NCBI GenBank assembly: GCA_900472485.1
Contig: UCII01000009.1
Span: 112,711-174,264, forward strand
Source: Hyphomicrobiales bacterium
GTDB taxonomy: Bacteria; Pseudomonadota; Alphaproteobacteria; Rhizobiales; Rhizobiaceae
Length of the DNA stretch: 61,554 nt
Direction of reading: 5' to 3'
Shown here one piece after another: positions 1 to 9,582 of the stretch (position 1 is the stretch's first letter; each line of letters starts with the position of its first letter). A program made the position numbers and the translations under genes. Under the pieces are notes generated by a model. It saw only the letters and a program-made list of their open reading frames with translations. It did no database searches and was not told the DNA's origin.

Positions 1-160
1 GGCTTGACCCGAGGATCCAAACGCAGGCCTTGATATCCGTGAACATAAGATGGGCAACCTGACTGACTTTCGCCACAACCTGTCACGCGCTCCTAGTTCC
101 AATGGACACAAAGCGTCCGATCGGAATGCTTGTGCGTGGATCCTCGGGTCAAGCCCGAGG
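1..160. repeat. Intergenic palindromic repeat element
   Basis: An 18-bp segment at 1-18 is repeated as a perfect inverted copy at 138-155. The right arm also contains its own hairpin (CCTCGGG at 142-148, CCCGAGG at 154-160). Together they look like one mosaic palindromic element of the intergenic type common in Rhizobiaceae. The element may extend beyond the left edge of the window. No gene is evident between 1 and 263; the open frames there overlap the repeat or run antisense to the helicase. Confidence 0.6.
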
Positions 161-263
161 ATGACGGAGCGCGGGGGAGGCAGGAGGCCGCACATCGCCC
201 CTTATCTTTGCCGTTGCATCGATAGGCAGCCTCTGGTCACAAACCAGATAGTCAGCCCCCCAA

Positions 264-2729
264 TCAAACCCTCTCCACAAACCCATCCAACACCCTTTTC
301 TGCCCCGCGCGGTCGAATTCGATCGTCAGCTTGTTGCCCTCGATCTCCGAGACGTTGCCGTTGCCGAATTTGATGTGGAAGACGCGGTCCCCGATGGCGA
401 ATTTGGAGGGTTCGGAGGAGGTGGATTTGGCCACCAGCTCGCCGTCGATGGTGCGTACCTTGGGGCCGCTTTCGCCATAGCCGATGCGCTCGACCGCATG
501 GCCGGAGCGGCTGCCCCAGTTGTCGCGGGTCGCATCGTTGCGGTTGGCCTGGGCGCGCTTCCAGCCGGGCGTGGAATAGGTGTTGGCGAAGGGATCGGCC
601 TTGTCGAAGCGGGACTGGCCGTAGCCGCCGCGGCCATATCCGCCATAGGATTGCTCGACTTCGGCGACCTGAACATGCGTTTCCGGCAGTTCGTCGAGGA
701 AGCGGGAAGGGATCGTGGACTGCCATAAGCCGTGGATGCGGCGGTTGGAGACGAACCAGATGTGGCAGCGGCGCTTGGCGCGCGTGATGCCGACATAAGC
801 GAGGCGGCGCTCTTCCTCCAGCCCGGCGCGACCGCTTTCGTCGAGCGAGCGCTGGTGTGGGAACAGGCCTTCCTCCCAGCCGGGCAGGAACACGGTGTCG
901 AATTCCAGACCCTTGGCGGAGTGCAGCGTCATGATGGAGACGGCGTCGAGATTTTCGTTCTGCTCAGCATCCATGACGAGGGCGACGTGTTCAAGGAACC
1001 CACGCATGGATTCGAAACTATCCATGGAGCGGATCAGTTCTTTCAGGTTTTCCAAGCGCCCCGGCGCTTCCGCCGATTTGTCGTTCTTCCACATGTCCGT
1101 GTAGCCGGACTCTTCGAGGATCTGCTCGGCAAGCTCGGTATGCGGCGTGTTTTCGAGCAGGCCCTGCCAGCGGCGAAAGGATTGCACGACGTCGAACAGC
1201 GCCTTGCGCGCCTTCGGCTTCATCTCGTCCGTCTCGATGATATCAGCCGCTGCCGCCAGCATCGGGATATCGCGCACGCGGGCGTAATCGTGCAGGGCGC
1301 GGACGGTGGTGTCGCCGAGGCCGCGCTTCGGCGTGTTGATGATGCGCTCGAAGGCGAGATCGTCGGCGGGCTGGCAGACGAGCCGGAAATAGGCCATGGC
1401 ATCGCGGATTTCGAGGCGCTCGTAGAAGCGAGGGCCGCCGACGACGCGATAGTTCAGGCCGAGCGTGACGAAACGATCTTCGAACTCGCGCATCTGGAAG
1501 GAGGCGCGCACGAGGATGGCGATGTCGTTGAGATTGTGCTTGTTGCGCTGCAGCTGCTCGATCTCTTCGCCGATCGCGCGTGCTTCCTCCTCGGAATCCC
1601 AGGAGGCGTGCACCTGCACTTTGATGTCATCGGGGTCGGAGCGGTCGGTGAACAGCGTCTTGCCAAGCCGGCCTTCATTATGGGCGATCAGGTGCGCAGC
1701 GGCACCGAGAATATGTTCGGTGGAGCGATAGTTGCGCTCGAGCTTGATGACCTTGGCGCCGGGGAAATCCTTCTCGAAACGCAGGATGTTGTCGACTTCT
1801 GCACCGCGCCAGCCATAGATCGACTGGTCGTCGTCGCCGACGCAGCAGACATTCTGCGGCTCGCCTTTCTGCCGCTGCGCCAGCAGGCGCAGCCACATAT
1901 ATTGCGCCGTGTTGGTGTCCTGATATTCGTCGACCAGAATGTAGCGGAAGCGCTGGTGATAATCCTTGAGGATATCAGGATTCTGCCGGAACATATTGAT
2001 CGGATGCAGCAAAAGATCGCCGAAGTCGCAGGCGTTCAGCGTCTTCAGGCGGTTCTGGTAGGCGGCATAGAGCTCGCGGCCCTTGCCGTTGGCAAAGGCG
2101 CGGGCGTCACCCTCCGGAATATCGGCGGGGCTGAGGCCCTTGTTCTTCCAGGTGTCGATCATGCCGGCAAATTGCTTGGCCGGCCAGCGCTTGTCGTCGA
2201 GCCCTTCGGCCTGGATCAGCTGCTTGATCAGGCGGACGACATCGTCGGTATCAAGGATCGTGAAGCTGGAAGTGAGGCCGACCAGTTCCGCATGACGGCG
2301 CAGCAGCTTCACGCCGATCGAGTGGAAGGTGCCGAGCCAGGGCATGCCTTCGACCGCGCCGCCAACCAGCAGCGCGATACGCTCTTTCATCTCGCGGGCC
2401 GCCTTATTGGTGAAGGTCACGGCGAGGATCTGGCTGGGGAAAGCGCGGTTGGTAGAGAGGATATGGGCGATGCGAGTGGTCAGTACGCGCGTCTTGCCGG
2501 TGCCGGCGCCGGCAAGCACCAGGACGGGGCCGTCGAGCGTTTCCACGGCTTCCGTCTGTTCGGCATTGAGGCCGGAAAGATAATCGGGCCGGCGGCCGCT
2601 GTCGCGTGCTGCCATGGCGCGGGCCGCGATGCCGCCGCCGTTGCTGCCGGCAGCCGGCGCAGAACGGCGCGGCGCCATGTGCTCCGGCTCCTCGTCAAAG
2701 AAGGGAATATCATCATGTCCAATGGTCAT
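264..2729 (-). CDS. uvrD: UvrD/PcrA-type ATP-dependent DNA helicase
   Basis: Superfamily 1A 3'-5' helicase that unwinds DNA in nucleotide excision and mismatch repair. About 821 residues. After a short acidic, Ala/Gly-rich lead comes the Walker A motif GAGTGKT (about residue 73), the Walker B stretch VDEYQDTN, the QSIYGWRGA motif and the C-terminal helicase motif LAYVGITRAKRR. A Tyr/Gly-rich linker (SYGGYGRGGYGQ) leads to a C-terminal Tudor-like basic domain usual for PcrA/UvrD. I take the ATG at 2729; an in-frame TTG at 2738 adds three residues. A LexA-box-like sequence lies 55 bp upstream of this start. Family assignment is firm; exact start less so. Confidence 0.95.
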   Translation of the reverse strand: MTIGHDDIPFFDEEPEHMAPRRSAPAAGSNGGGIAARAMAARDSGRRPDYLSGLNAEQTEAVETLDGPVLVLAGAGTGKTRVLTTRIAHILSTNRAFPSQILAVTFTNKAAREMKERIALLVGGAVEGMPWLGTFHSIGVKLLRRHAELVGLTSSFTILDTDDVVRLIKQLIQAEGLDDKRWPAKQFAGMIDTWKNKGLSPADIPEGDARAFANGKGRELYAAYQNRLKTLNACDFGDLLLHPINMFRQNPDILKDYHQRFRYILVDEYQDTNTAQYMWLRLLAQRQKGEPQNVCCVGDDDQSIYGWRGAEVDNILRFEKDFPGAKVIKLERNYRSTEHILGAAAHLIAHNEGRLGKTLFTDRSDPDDIKVQVHASWDSEEEARAIGEEIEQLQRNKHNLNDIAILVRASFQMREFEDRFVTLGLNYRVVGGPRFYERLEIRDAMAYFRLVCQPADDLAFERIINTPKRGLGDTTVRALHDYARVRDIPMLAAAADIIETDEMKPKARKALFDVVQSFRRWQGLLENTPHTELAEQILEESGYTDMWKNDKSAEAPGRLENLKELIRSMDSFESMRGFLEHVALVMDAEQNENLDAVSIMTLHSAKGLEFDTVFLPGWEEGLFPHQRSLDESGRAGLEEERRLAYVGITRAKRRCHIWFVSNRRIHGLWQSTIPSRFLDELPETHVQVAEVEQSYGGYGRGGYGQSRFDKADPFANTYSTPGWKRAQANRNDATRDNWGSRSGHAVERIGYGESGPKVRTIDGELVAKSTSSEPSKFAIGDRVFHIKFGNGNVSEIEGNKLTIEFDRAGQKRVLDGFVERV

Positions 2730-3091
2730 GCGGCCCAATGTAATGATTCTACCCCGAAAGGCAAAAGAAACGGGCCGAAATTAGAACAAAAAGTGCACAT
2801 TCGCAGGGCATAATGCTCGACCGAGGGCGGTTTTTCATGTGGGAAGGGATCGGCCCCGACGCCGGGTAAAACGTCTCGTTGTCCGCACCAAGATTACAAC
2901 TTTGTCATAATCTGTGGCAGAACTTGCCGCATATGTACAAAAACACGATATTGCAGCAAATCGGGCACAATCTTGCGTTATGGAGCCGCCCGAACCGAGA
3001 TCGGTCCCGATAAGTGCGCTGGGTGAGAGGGGCCGTACTAAAACCAACGACGCGATTTCATCGCCTCTGACACAACGAGCCGGAGACGTGC
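2730..3091. promoter_or_regulatory. Divergent intergenic region, uvrD / RND adaptor
   Basis: About 360 bp without a credible gene. It must hold the promoters of uvrD (leftward) and of the efflux operon (rightward). The only motifs I can point to are the LexA-like box at 2784-2798 and a GGAG ribosome site just before the adaptor ATG at 3092. No regulator gene for the pump is adjacent. Confidence 0.4.
2784..2798 (-). promoter_or_regulatory. Possible LexA (SOS) box upstream of uvrD
   Basis: On the minus strand the sequence reads GTGC-ACTTTTT-GTTC. The alphaproteobacterial SOS box is GTTC-N7-GTTC, so this matches in spacing and seven of eight fixed bases. It lies 55 bp upstream of the helicase start, a sensible position for a repressor site. 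One mismatch in a key half-site keeps confidence low. Confidence 0.35.
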
Positions 3092-4261
3092 ATGACCGCC
3101 TGGAAGCAGCTTTCCTTGTCTTTTCTCTTACTGGCAGCTGGCATAGCCGCTGTCGTGGCCTTCATGCCCAGCGCGGCGGGCCTGCTGCAGAAGGTCGGCG
3201 TTCCCGAGACCGTCGTGGCCTGGATTGCTCCGCACGATGACGCGGCGGACGGAAAAGCGGAGACGAAAGCAAGCTCCGGCGGACGGCGCGGCCAGAACAT
3301 ACCGCTTGTCGTCACTGAGCCCGTGGTCAGCGGCATCGTCAACGATCGCCTGAGCGCCATCGGTACCGGCGACGCCATCCGCTCGGTCGTCGTCATGCCG
3401 CAGGCGGCAGGCACGATCCGGGAAATTCTCATAAAGTCAGGCGACAGGGTGAAGCAGGGACAGGTGCTGGCGCGTCTCGACGACGACGAGCAGATCATCG
3501 CCCGCGGTCAGGCGGAGGTGGCGCTGAAGAGCGCCGTCGAAAAATCCCAGCTCTACCGCAACATCAAATCCACCGTCTCGCGCATGGATGTGTTCGATGC
3601 GGAGATCGTGGAGCAGGGCGCCAAGCTAGCGCTGCAATCGGCCGAGCTGGCGCTGAAGCGCCGTGATGTGGTCGCACCGATCGACGGAATCGTCGGCATC
3701 GTGCCGGTGGTCGTCGGTGACAACGTGACGACGACGACCAATATCGTGATGCTGGACGACCGCTCGGAAATCCTGGTGGATTATTGGGTGCCGGAACGCT
3801 TCGCCAACACCGTGAAGGTCGACCAGCCGGTGGAAGCGACGTCGGTGGCGTTGCCGGGGCGGGCATTTTCGGGCGTTGTCGAGGCAGTCGACAATCGTGT
3901 TGACGGCGCGAGCCGGACGCTGCGCGTGCGCGCCCGCATCGACAATGCCTCCGATGTTCTGCGCGCCGGCATGTCCTTCAATGTCGGCATGCGCTTTGCC
4001 GGAGAATCCTATCCCTCCGTCGATCCGCTCGCCGTCCAATGGGATGGAGCGGGTGCGCATGTCTGGCGCGTCGTCGACGGCAAATCCTCGAAGGTGCGCG
4101 TCAGTATCGTGCAGCGCAATCCGGATGCGGTGCTGGTCCGCGGCGATCTTCACAATGGCGATCTCATCGTCATCGAGGGATTGCAGCGCGTGACCGAAGG
4201 CGGCGAGGTTCGCTTTGCCCGCGATGTCGCCCAGGCCAAGGAGGTCATCACCCAACGATGA
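3092..4261 (+). CDS. RND efflux periplasmic adaptor (MFP) subunit
   Basis: Membrane fusion protein that links an inner-membrane RND pump to an outer-membrane channel. 389 residues. Residues 7-25 form an uncleaved or signal-anchor hydrophobic segment. A Gly/Lys-rich linker follows, then a biotinyl/lipoyl-like half (AAGTIREILIKSGDRVKQG, about 105-123), a short alpha-hairpin, the second lipoyl half (VAPIDGIVGIVPVVVGDNV) and beta-barrel and membrane-proximal domains. A GGAG site stands before the ATG. Its stop overlaps the start of the pump gene (ATGA), so the two are translationally coupled. Substrate cannot be read from the sequence. Confidence 0.93.
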   Translation: MTAWKQLSLSFLLLAAGIAAVVAFMPSAAGLLQKVGVPETVVAWIAPHDDAADGKAETKASSGGRRGQNIPLVVTEPVVSGIVNDRLSAIGTGDAIRSVVVMPQAAGTIREILIKSGDRVKQGQVLARLDDDEQIIARGQAEVALKSAVEKSQLYRNIKSTVSRMDVFDAEIVEQGAKLALQSAELALKRRDVVAPIDGIVGIVPVVVGDNVTTTTNIVMLDDRSEILVDYWVPERFANTVKVDQPVEATSVALPGRAFSGVVEAVDNRVDGASRTLRVRARIDNASDVLRAGMSFNVGMRFAGESYPSVDPLAVQWDGAGAHVWRVVDGKSSKVRVSIVQRNPDAVLVRGDLHNGDLIVIEGLQRVTEGGEVRFARDVAQAKEVITQR

Positions 4262-7200
4262 CCGATGGCGATGACATGACGGATGCCGGCTCGGCGGCGG
4301 CCAAGCAATCCTTTACCGCGCTTTTCGTGCGCCGGCCGATCCTGGCGCTGGTCTTCAACACGCTGATGGTCGTCGCCGGTCTCGCCGCCTATTTCGGCGT
4401 CGAAGTGAGAGAACTGCCCGATGTCGACCGTCCGGTCGTGACCGTCAGGACCGTGTTTGACGGCGCTTCTCCCCAGACGGTGGATCAGGAGCTGACGAAG
4501 ATCATCGAAGGGGCGGTCGCCCGCGTCAGCGGCCTGAAATCGGTCTCCTCCAGCTCGTCCTTCGGCCAGAGCCGGGTGACGCTGGAATTTTCCGACGCGA
4601 CCGATCTTTCGGTTGCCGCGAACGATGTCCGCGACGCTATCGGCCGCATCACCGAACAATTGCCGGATCAGGCGGATGCGCCGCAGATCGTCAAGGCGGA
4701 TTCGGATTCACAGCCGATCATGCGGCTTGCCGTCACCTCGAGTACGATGACGATGGACGACCTGACGCAGCTCGTCGACAAGGAGATCACTGACCGGCTG
4801 GCTTCTGTCGAAGGCGTTGCCGATGTCGAGCTCTATGGCGATCAGGAGAAGGTCTTCCGCATCGATGTCGATCAGGCGGCTCTTGCCGGGCGCGGCCTGA
4901 CGATCGGCGATCTGACGACAGCGCTTGCGACCGCGGCGCTCGACGTGCCGGCCGGATCGTTGAAGAGCGCGCGCCAGGATATCGTCGTGCGCGCAACGGC
5001 CGCATTGCAGACGCCGGAGGATTTCTCCCGGCTGATTATCAAGAACCGCGTGCGGCTCTCCGATGTCGCGACCGTGACGCTCGGACCGAGGGACGGCACG
5101 ACCGCGCTGCGCTCGAACGGCGTACAGGGCGTCGGCCTCGGCATCATTCGCCAGGCGCAGTCGAATACCTTGAATATTTCCGAAGGCGTGAAGGCCGTCG
5201 TTGCGCAGCTGTCGAAATCGTTGCCCGAGGGTACGCGCATCGTCATCACCAGCGATGACGCGCTGTTCATTCAGGGGGCGATCCACGAGGTCGTGCTGGC
5301 GCTCGTCCTGTCGGCGCTGATCGTCACCGCAGTCATCTATCTCTTCCTGCGCGACTGGCGGGCGACGTTGATCCCAGTCGTCACCATGCCGGTAGCGCTG
5401 ATCGGCACGCTTGCCGCGCTCTATATGGTGGGATTCTCCGTCAATATCCTGACGCTGCTGGCGATCGTGCTTGCGACCGGCCTCGTGGTCGACGACGCCA
5501 TCGTCGTACTGGAGAATATCGTTCGTCGCCGGGCGGAGAAGATCGGGCCGCGCGCCGCCGCTGTTCTCGGTACGCGAGAAGTCTTTTTCGCGGTCATCGC
5601 AACGACGGCAACGCTCGCCGCTGTGTTCATTCCGCTGTCCTTCCTGCCGGGGCAGGTGGGCGGCCTGTTCCGCGAATTCGGCTTCGTGCTTGCCTTCTCT
5701 GTAGGCCTCTCATCGATCGTAGCGCTGACGCTGTGCCCCATGCTTGCCTCGCGCATGCTGACCAAAGAGATGCGCGAGGAGCATGGCGCGCTCGGGCGTT
5801 TCGGCGAGCTTTTCTCCAGTGTCTATCGTCGTACCCTCAAGGCCTGTCTCAATGCGCCTTTCGTCGTCATCGTCTTCTGTGCCGTGTTTTCGGCTGCAGC
5901 CGTCCTGGCGTTCGTAAACGTCAAGAGCGAGCTGACGCCGAGCGAGGATCGGGCGATGGTCATGTTGCGTCTCACCACGCCGCAAGGCGCAGGCCTCGAT
6001 TATACCAAGGATCAATTGCAGCGCGTCGAAGAGCGGCTGCAGCCGCTGATGGAAAGCGGCGACATACGAAATATCTACGCGATTTCAGGTATGAACAGCC
6101 AGAAGAATAGCGGCTTCATGGTGCTGACGCTGGCACCCTGGAGCGAGCGTCATCGCACGCAGCAGGATATCGTCACCGACATCAACAAAGCCATGGCAGG
6201 CGTGCCGGCTCTTCGCGGCAATGTCATCCAGGCCAACAGCCTGAGAATTCGTGGCGCCGGCAGTGGCGTGCAGATGGCGCTCATCGGCAACAACCACGAG
6301 GCATTGACCGAGGCGGCTTTGAAGCTGGTGCAGGAGTTGGACAAGACCGGACAATTCGACACGCCGCGGCTGAATAACGAACCGACACAGGCTCAGGTCT
6401 CCGTCACCATTGATCGTGAGCGCGCTTCCGATCTCGGGGTCGACATTTCAGGCCTTTCGGTGGCATTGCAGTCGCTGCTTGAGGGCCGCTCCGTCGTCGA
6501 CGTATTTGTCGCCGGAGAATCCTATCCGGTGCTTTTGACGTCGACCATGCGGCCGATCGACGATCCCACGGATCTTGAAAACGTCTTCCTGAAGACCGGC
6601 GACGGCAAGATCGTGCCGATGTCGGTCATTGCGTCGTTGAAGGAGAATGCGGTTGCGCCGCAGCTGACCCGCGAGCAGCAGCTGGCGTCCGTCGCGATCA
6701 CGGCCGGTCTCAAGAACGGCATGTCGCTCAGGCAGGCGGTCGAGGAGATCACACGGATCGCGACGCCGCTCCTGCCGCCGGGTTCGCGGCTGATGCCACT
6801 GGCCGAAGCTGCGACGCTGGAGGAAAATTCCAGCGGCATGGCGCTGACCTTCGGCTTTGCCATTGTCATCATCTTCCTGGTGCTTGCCGCGCAGTTCGAA
6901 AGCGTGCTGTCGTCGGTCATCATCATGTCGACGGTGCCGCTCGGCCTTGCCTGTGCCGTCTTTGCGCTCGTCATTACCGGATCGAGCCTCAACATCTACA
7001 GCCAGATCGGCCTGGTGCTGCTCGTCGGGGTCATGGCCAAGAACGGCATCCTGATCGTCGAGTTCGCCAATCAGCTTCGCGACAAGGGCGAAAGCGTGCG
7101 CGAGGCGATCGAGAAAGCCTGCGCACTGCGTCTGCGCCCGGTCATGATGACGATGATTGCGACCATCTTGGGTGGCGTGCCGCTCGTCTTTGCTGAGGGG

Positions 7201-7410
7201 GCCGGCGCAGAAGCGCGCGTCGCGCTTGGCTGGGTCATTGTCGGCGGCCTTGGGTTTGCGACCCTGGTCACGCTTTACATCACACCCGTCGCCTATCTGT
7301 TGATCGCCCGCTTTGCCAAGCCACAGACGCATGAGGAGCAGCGTCTGCATGACGAGATGTCGGACGCGGCGCTGCGCGCGAAGCTCACCAATCTTCGCGC
7401 GGCGGAGTAG
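4258..7410 (+). CDS. RND multidrug efflux pump, inner-membrane subunit (HAE1 type)
   Basis: Proton-driven trimeric inner-membrane exporter of the AcrB/MexB class. 1050 residues when started at the ATG that overlaps the adaptor stop; longer upstream starts run through the adaptor gene and are rejected. The first membrane helix follows FVRRPILALVFNTLMVVAG. The TM4 proton-relay pair is present as VVDDAIVVLEN (Asp412-Asp413). A second set of helices follows the second periplasmic loop near the C-terminus. No outer-membrane TolC-like gene is in the operon, so the pump must use one encoded elsewhere. Confidence 0.95.
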   Translation: MTDGDDMTDAGSAAAKQSFTALFVRRPILALVFNTLMVVAGLAAYFGVEVRELPDVDRPVVTVRTVFDGASPQTVDQELTKIIEGAVARVSGLKSVSSSSSFGQSRVTLEFSDATDLSVAANDVRDAIGRITEQLPDQADAPQIVKADSDSQPIMRLAVTSSTMTMDDLTQLVDKEITDRLASVEGVADVELYGDQEKVFRIDVDQAALAGRGLTIGDLTTALATAALDVPAGSLKSARQDIVVRATAALQTPEDFSRLIIKNRVRLSDVATVTLGPRDGTTALRSNGVQGVGLGIIRQAQSNTLNISEGVKAVVAQLSKSLPEGTRIVITSDDALFIQGAIHEVVLALVLSALIVTAVIYLFLRDWRATLIPVVTMPVALIGTLAALYMVGFSVNILTLLAIVLATGLVVDDAIVVLENIVRRRAEKIGPRAAAVLGTREVFFAVIATTATLAAVFIPLSFLPGQVGGLFREFGFVLAFSVGLSSIVALTLCPMLASRMLTKEMREEHGALGRFGELFSSVYRRTLKACLNAPFVVIVFCAVFSAAAVLAFVNVKSELTPSEDRAMVMLRLTTPQGAGLDYTKDQLQRVEERLQPLMESGDIRNIYAISGMNSQKNSGFMVLTLAPWSERHRTQQDIVTDINKAMAGVPALRGNVIQANSLRIRGAGSGVQMALIGNNHEALTEAALKLVQELDKTGQFDTPRLNNEPTQAQVSVTIDRERASDLGVDISGLSVALQSLLEGRSVVDVFVAGESYPVLLTSTMRPIDDPTDLENVFLKTGDGKIVPMSVIASLKENAVAPQLTREQQLASVAITAGLKNGMSLRQAVEEITRIATPLLPPGSRLMPLAEAATLEENSSGMALTFGFAIVIIFLVLAAQFESVLSSVIIMSTVPLGLACAVFALVITGSSLNIYSQIGLVLLVGVMAKNGILIVEFANQLRDKGESVREAIEKACALRLRPVMMTMIATILGGVPLVFAEGAGAEARVALGWVIVGGLGFATLVTLYITPVAYLLIARFAKPQTHEEQRLHDEMSDAALRAKLTNLRAAE

Positions 7411-7657
7411 GTCGGAACGGGCAGGTTGCGCCCGTTGCAGGCGTTGCGCTTATTTATGGTAAATCAGGTGTCTCGTTTAGCGCTTTTTTAAGCATGTTTG
7501 CTAATCATAGCGGTATGTAACCGCTGGAGTGCAGGTGTTGTCTTTGCCTCGCTCCCCGTTCGCCGACACGCTCGGCCCGCGCGCATGAGCGCCCGCGGCA
7601 AGGTTCCGATGTCTCCTTGTATTTGTTGCGTATTGTTGCGTCCGGAGTTCATGTGCC

Positions 7658-8671
7658 GTGAGTATTTTTTCGACCTTCATCAGGGTCAGTCCCTCTGTGA
7701 ATACAGCGCTGGAAGTGCTGAGGGACACCCAGACCAAACTGGGTAATGCCGAGCGACAGATGTCGTCGGGCCTGCGGGTTCAGTCGGCCAGAGACAATGC
7801 CACATACTGGAAAATCTCGACTTTGACGCATACCGACATCGGTGCGATTTCGTCGGTTCAGGATGCGCTTGGTCTTGCCGCATCGACCGTCAGCACCGCT
7901 TCCACGGGTGTCAGCAGCGCGATCGACGTCGTGACCGAAATCAGGACGAAGCTCGTCGGCGCCTATGAGACCAGCGTCGACAAAACGAAGCTCAACGACG
8001 AGATCACCGAGCTCAAACAGCAGCTGCGCAGCGTCGGGGAGTCGGCCACGTTCAACGGGGTCAACTGGACCGTGCTGCAAGACGGTGCGGACCCGACTGA
8101 TCCCCATGAGATTCCAGGCTCCCTTATCCGGGGCACCAACGGCACCGTGACGATCGGCATGCTGAGCTATGCGGGCGTCAGCTCGACGATCGGGCCGATC
8201 ACCTCAGCCGATGCCCGTTATCTGATCGATGATCAGTCAAGCGGCACCGGTGGATATGGGGTGCTGACGTCCACGTCTTTCGCCACCGAAGCCGGAGCGG
8301 CCAAGAATTATGTGCTGATCAGCAGCAAGAACGGCAATACGGGCGGCCAGGTGGAGATCTCGCTCGATGCCAATACGACCCGGGGCGCCATTGTCGACAT
8401 GGTCAACACCGTGACGGGAATGCTGAACCAGCTCAAGACGATCGGATCCGCCTTCGGCTCCCTCGAATCGCGCATCAATCTTCAGACCGAGTTTGCCAAG
8501 AATCTCAACGATTCGTTGACCAGCGGCGTCGGCAAACTCGTGGATGCCGATATGGAGCAGCAATCGAGCAAGGTTCTGGCGCTGCAAGCTCAGCAACAAC
8601 TCGGGCTGCAATCTCTGTCGATTGCCAATGCGAGCTACAATACGGTTCTGCAGCTCTTCCAGAACCGCTGA
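7658..8671 (+). CDS. Flagellin
   Basis: Structural subunit of the flagellar filament, exported by the flagellar type III system. 337 residues starting at a GTG with GGAG ten bases upstream. The conserved N-terminal D0/D1 region is clear (MSSGLRVQSARDNATYWKI, then a helical SVQDALGLAASTVSTA stretch), as is the C-terminal D0 helix (VLALQAQQQLGLQSLSIAN ending LFQNR). The variable centre (about 140-240) is Ser/Thr/Gly-rich. No other motility gene is in the window, so it is an orphan copy outside the usual flagellar cluster. Rhizobia carry several flagellins; which one this is cannot be told here. Confidence 0.93.
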   Translation: MSIFSTFIRVSPSVNTALEVLRDTQTKLGNAERQMSSGLRVQSARDNATYWKISTLTHTDIGAISSVQDALGLAASTVSTASTGVSSAIDVVTEIRTKLVGAYETSVDKTKLNDEITELKQQLRSVGESATFNGVNWTVLQDGADPTDPHEIPGSLIRGTNGTVTIGMLSYAGVSSTIGPITSADARYLIDDQSSGTGGYGVLTSTSFATEAGAAKNYVLISSKNGNTGGQVEISLDANTTRGAIVDMVNTVTGMLNQLKTIGSAFGSLESRINLQTEFAKNLNDSLTSGVGKLVDADMEQQSSKVLALQAQQQLGLQSLSIANASYNTVLQLFQNR

Positions 8672-8856
8672 TTGCGGCGGACGGCTGACAGAGCTGGCGG
8701 GTGGATGGCTCAGCACTTCCGCATAAGCCGGCTTCGGCAAAAGCTTTGCCGACGCTCTATGCACAGGGGACAAAGGTCTGGATAAGATTTCTCTTCATGA
8801 TATTGCCGCAATGCTTCATATCTGCTGCGGCCATCGAACCGGAGAGCGACGATTCT

Positions 8857-9525
8857 ATGATCAAGAAAATTGCTATTCTTGCCCTAGCGGCAGCCTTTTT
8901 GAACGCATGCACGACCACCGATCCCTATACGGGTGAGCAGAAAGTTTCCAATACGGCCGGCGGTGCAGCGATCGGTGCCGGTGTTGGCGCCGTTGCTGGT
9001 CTCCTGATCGGCCATTCGCCGGCCTCGCGCCGCAATGCCGCACTGATCGGCGCAGGCGTCGGTGCGCTCGCGGGTGCGGGCATCGGCAACTACATGGACC
9101 AGCAAGAATCCGAACTGCGTGCGCAGCTGCAGGGCACCGGCGTTTCGGTCACCCGCGTCGGCGACCGCATCATCCTGAATATGCCGTCGGCAATCACTTT
9201 CGACATCGACCAGGATGCGATCAAGCCGGAATTCTTCCCGACGCTGAATTCCGTCGCGATCGTTCTGCGCAAGTTCAACCGCACTCTGATCGACGTCAAC
9301 GGTCATACGGATTCGACCGGCAGCCTGCAGCATAACCAGGATCTGTCCGAGCGCCGTGCCGGATCGGTCGCGTCCTACCTCGGCAGCCAGGGCATCGATC
9401 AGCGCCGCATGTCGGCCATCGGCTTCGGCCCGTCGCAGCCGGTCGCCTCGAATGCCAGCGAAGCGGGCCGCGCCCAGAACCGCCGCGTCGAGATCCAGAT
9501 CGCGCCGATCACGCAGAACGGCTAA
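8857..9525 (+). CDS. OmpA-family outer-membrane lipoprotein (YiaD-like)
   Basis: Lipoprotein that tethers the outer membrane to peptidoglycan. 222 residues. The start at 8857 gives a signal peptide ending in the lipobox LNAC, so the mature N-terminus is Cys18. Next is a Gly/Ala zipper (AAIGAGVGAVAGLLIGHS), then an OmpA-like C-terminal domain with the peptidoglycan-binding signature VNGHTDSTGS and NQDLSERRAGSVASYL and the closing NRRVEIQI. Longer upstream starts would bury the signal peptide. A strong terminator follows. Confidence 0.94.
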   Translation: MIKKIAILALAAAFLNACTTTDPYTGEQKVSNTAGGAAIGAGVGAVAGLLIGHSPASRRNAALIGAGVGALAGAGIGNYMDQQESELRAQLQGTGVSVTRVGDRIILNMPSAITFDIDQDAIKPEFFPTLNSVAIVLRKFNRTLIDVNGHTDSTGSLQHNQDLSERRAGSVASYLGSQGIDQRRMSAIGFGPSQPVASNASEAGRAQNRRVEIQIAPITQNG

Positions 9526-9540
9526 GCCTTCTCAACAGAT

Positions 9541-9570
9541 ACGGCCGGGTCTCACGATCCGGCCGTTTTT
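9541..9570 (+). terminator. Rho-independent terminator after the OmpA-like lipoprotein gene
   Basis: Eight-base stem ACGGCCGG / CCGGCCGT around a ten-base loop, followed by a run of T. It lies 15 bp after the stop codon. The opposite-strand DUF2000 gene ends a few bases further on. Confidence 0.85.
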
Positions 9571-9582
9571 CTGCGCGTCCGA

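Noticed and set aside
732..2813. 693-codon open frame antisense to the helicase gene
   Set aside because: It runs through the whole uvrD gene in the opposite direction. It has no family-like motif, and high-GC codon bias often leaves antisense frames open.
2905..2925. Sigma-54 promoter-like TGGCAGAACTTGC
   Set aside because: The spacing between GG and GC is two bases too short for a -24/-12 promoter.
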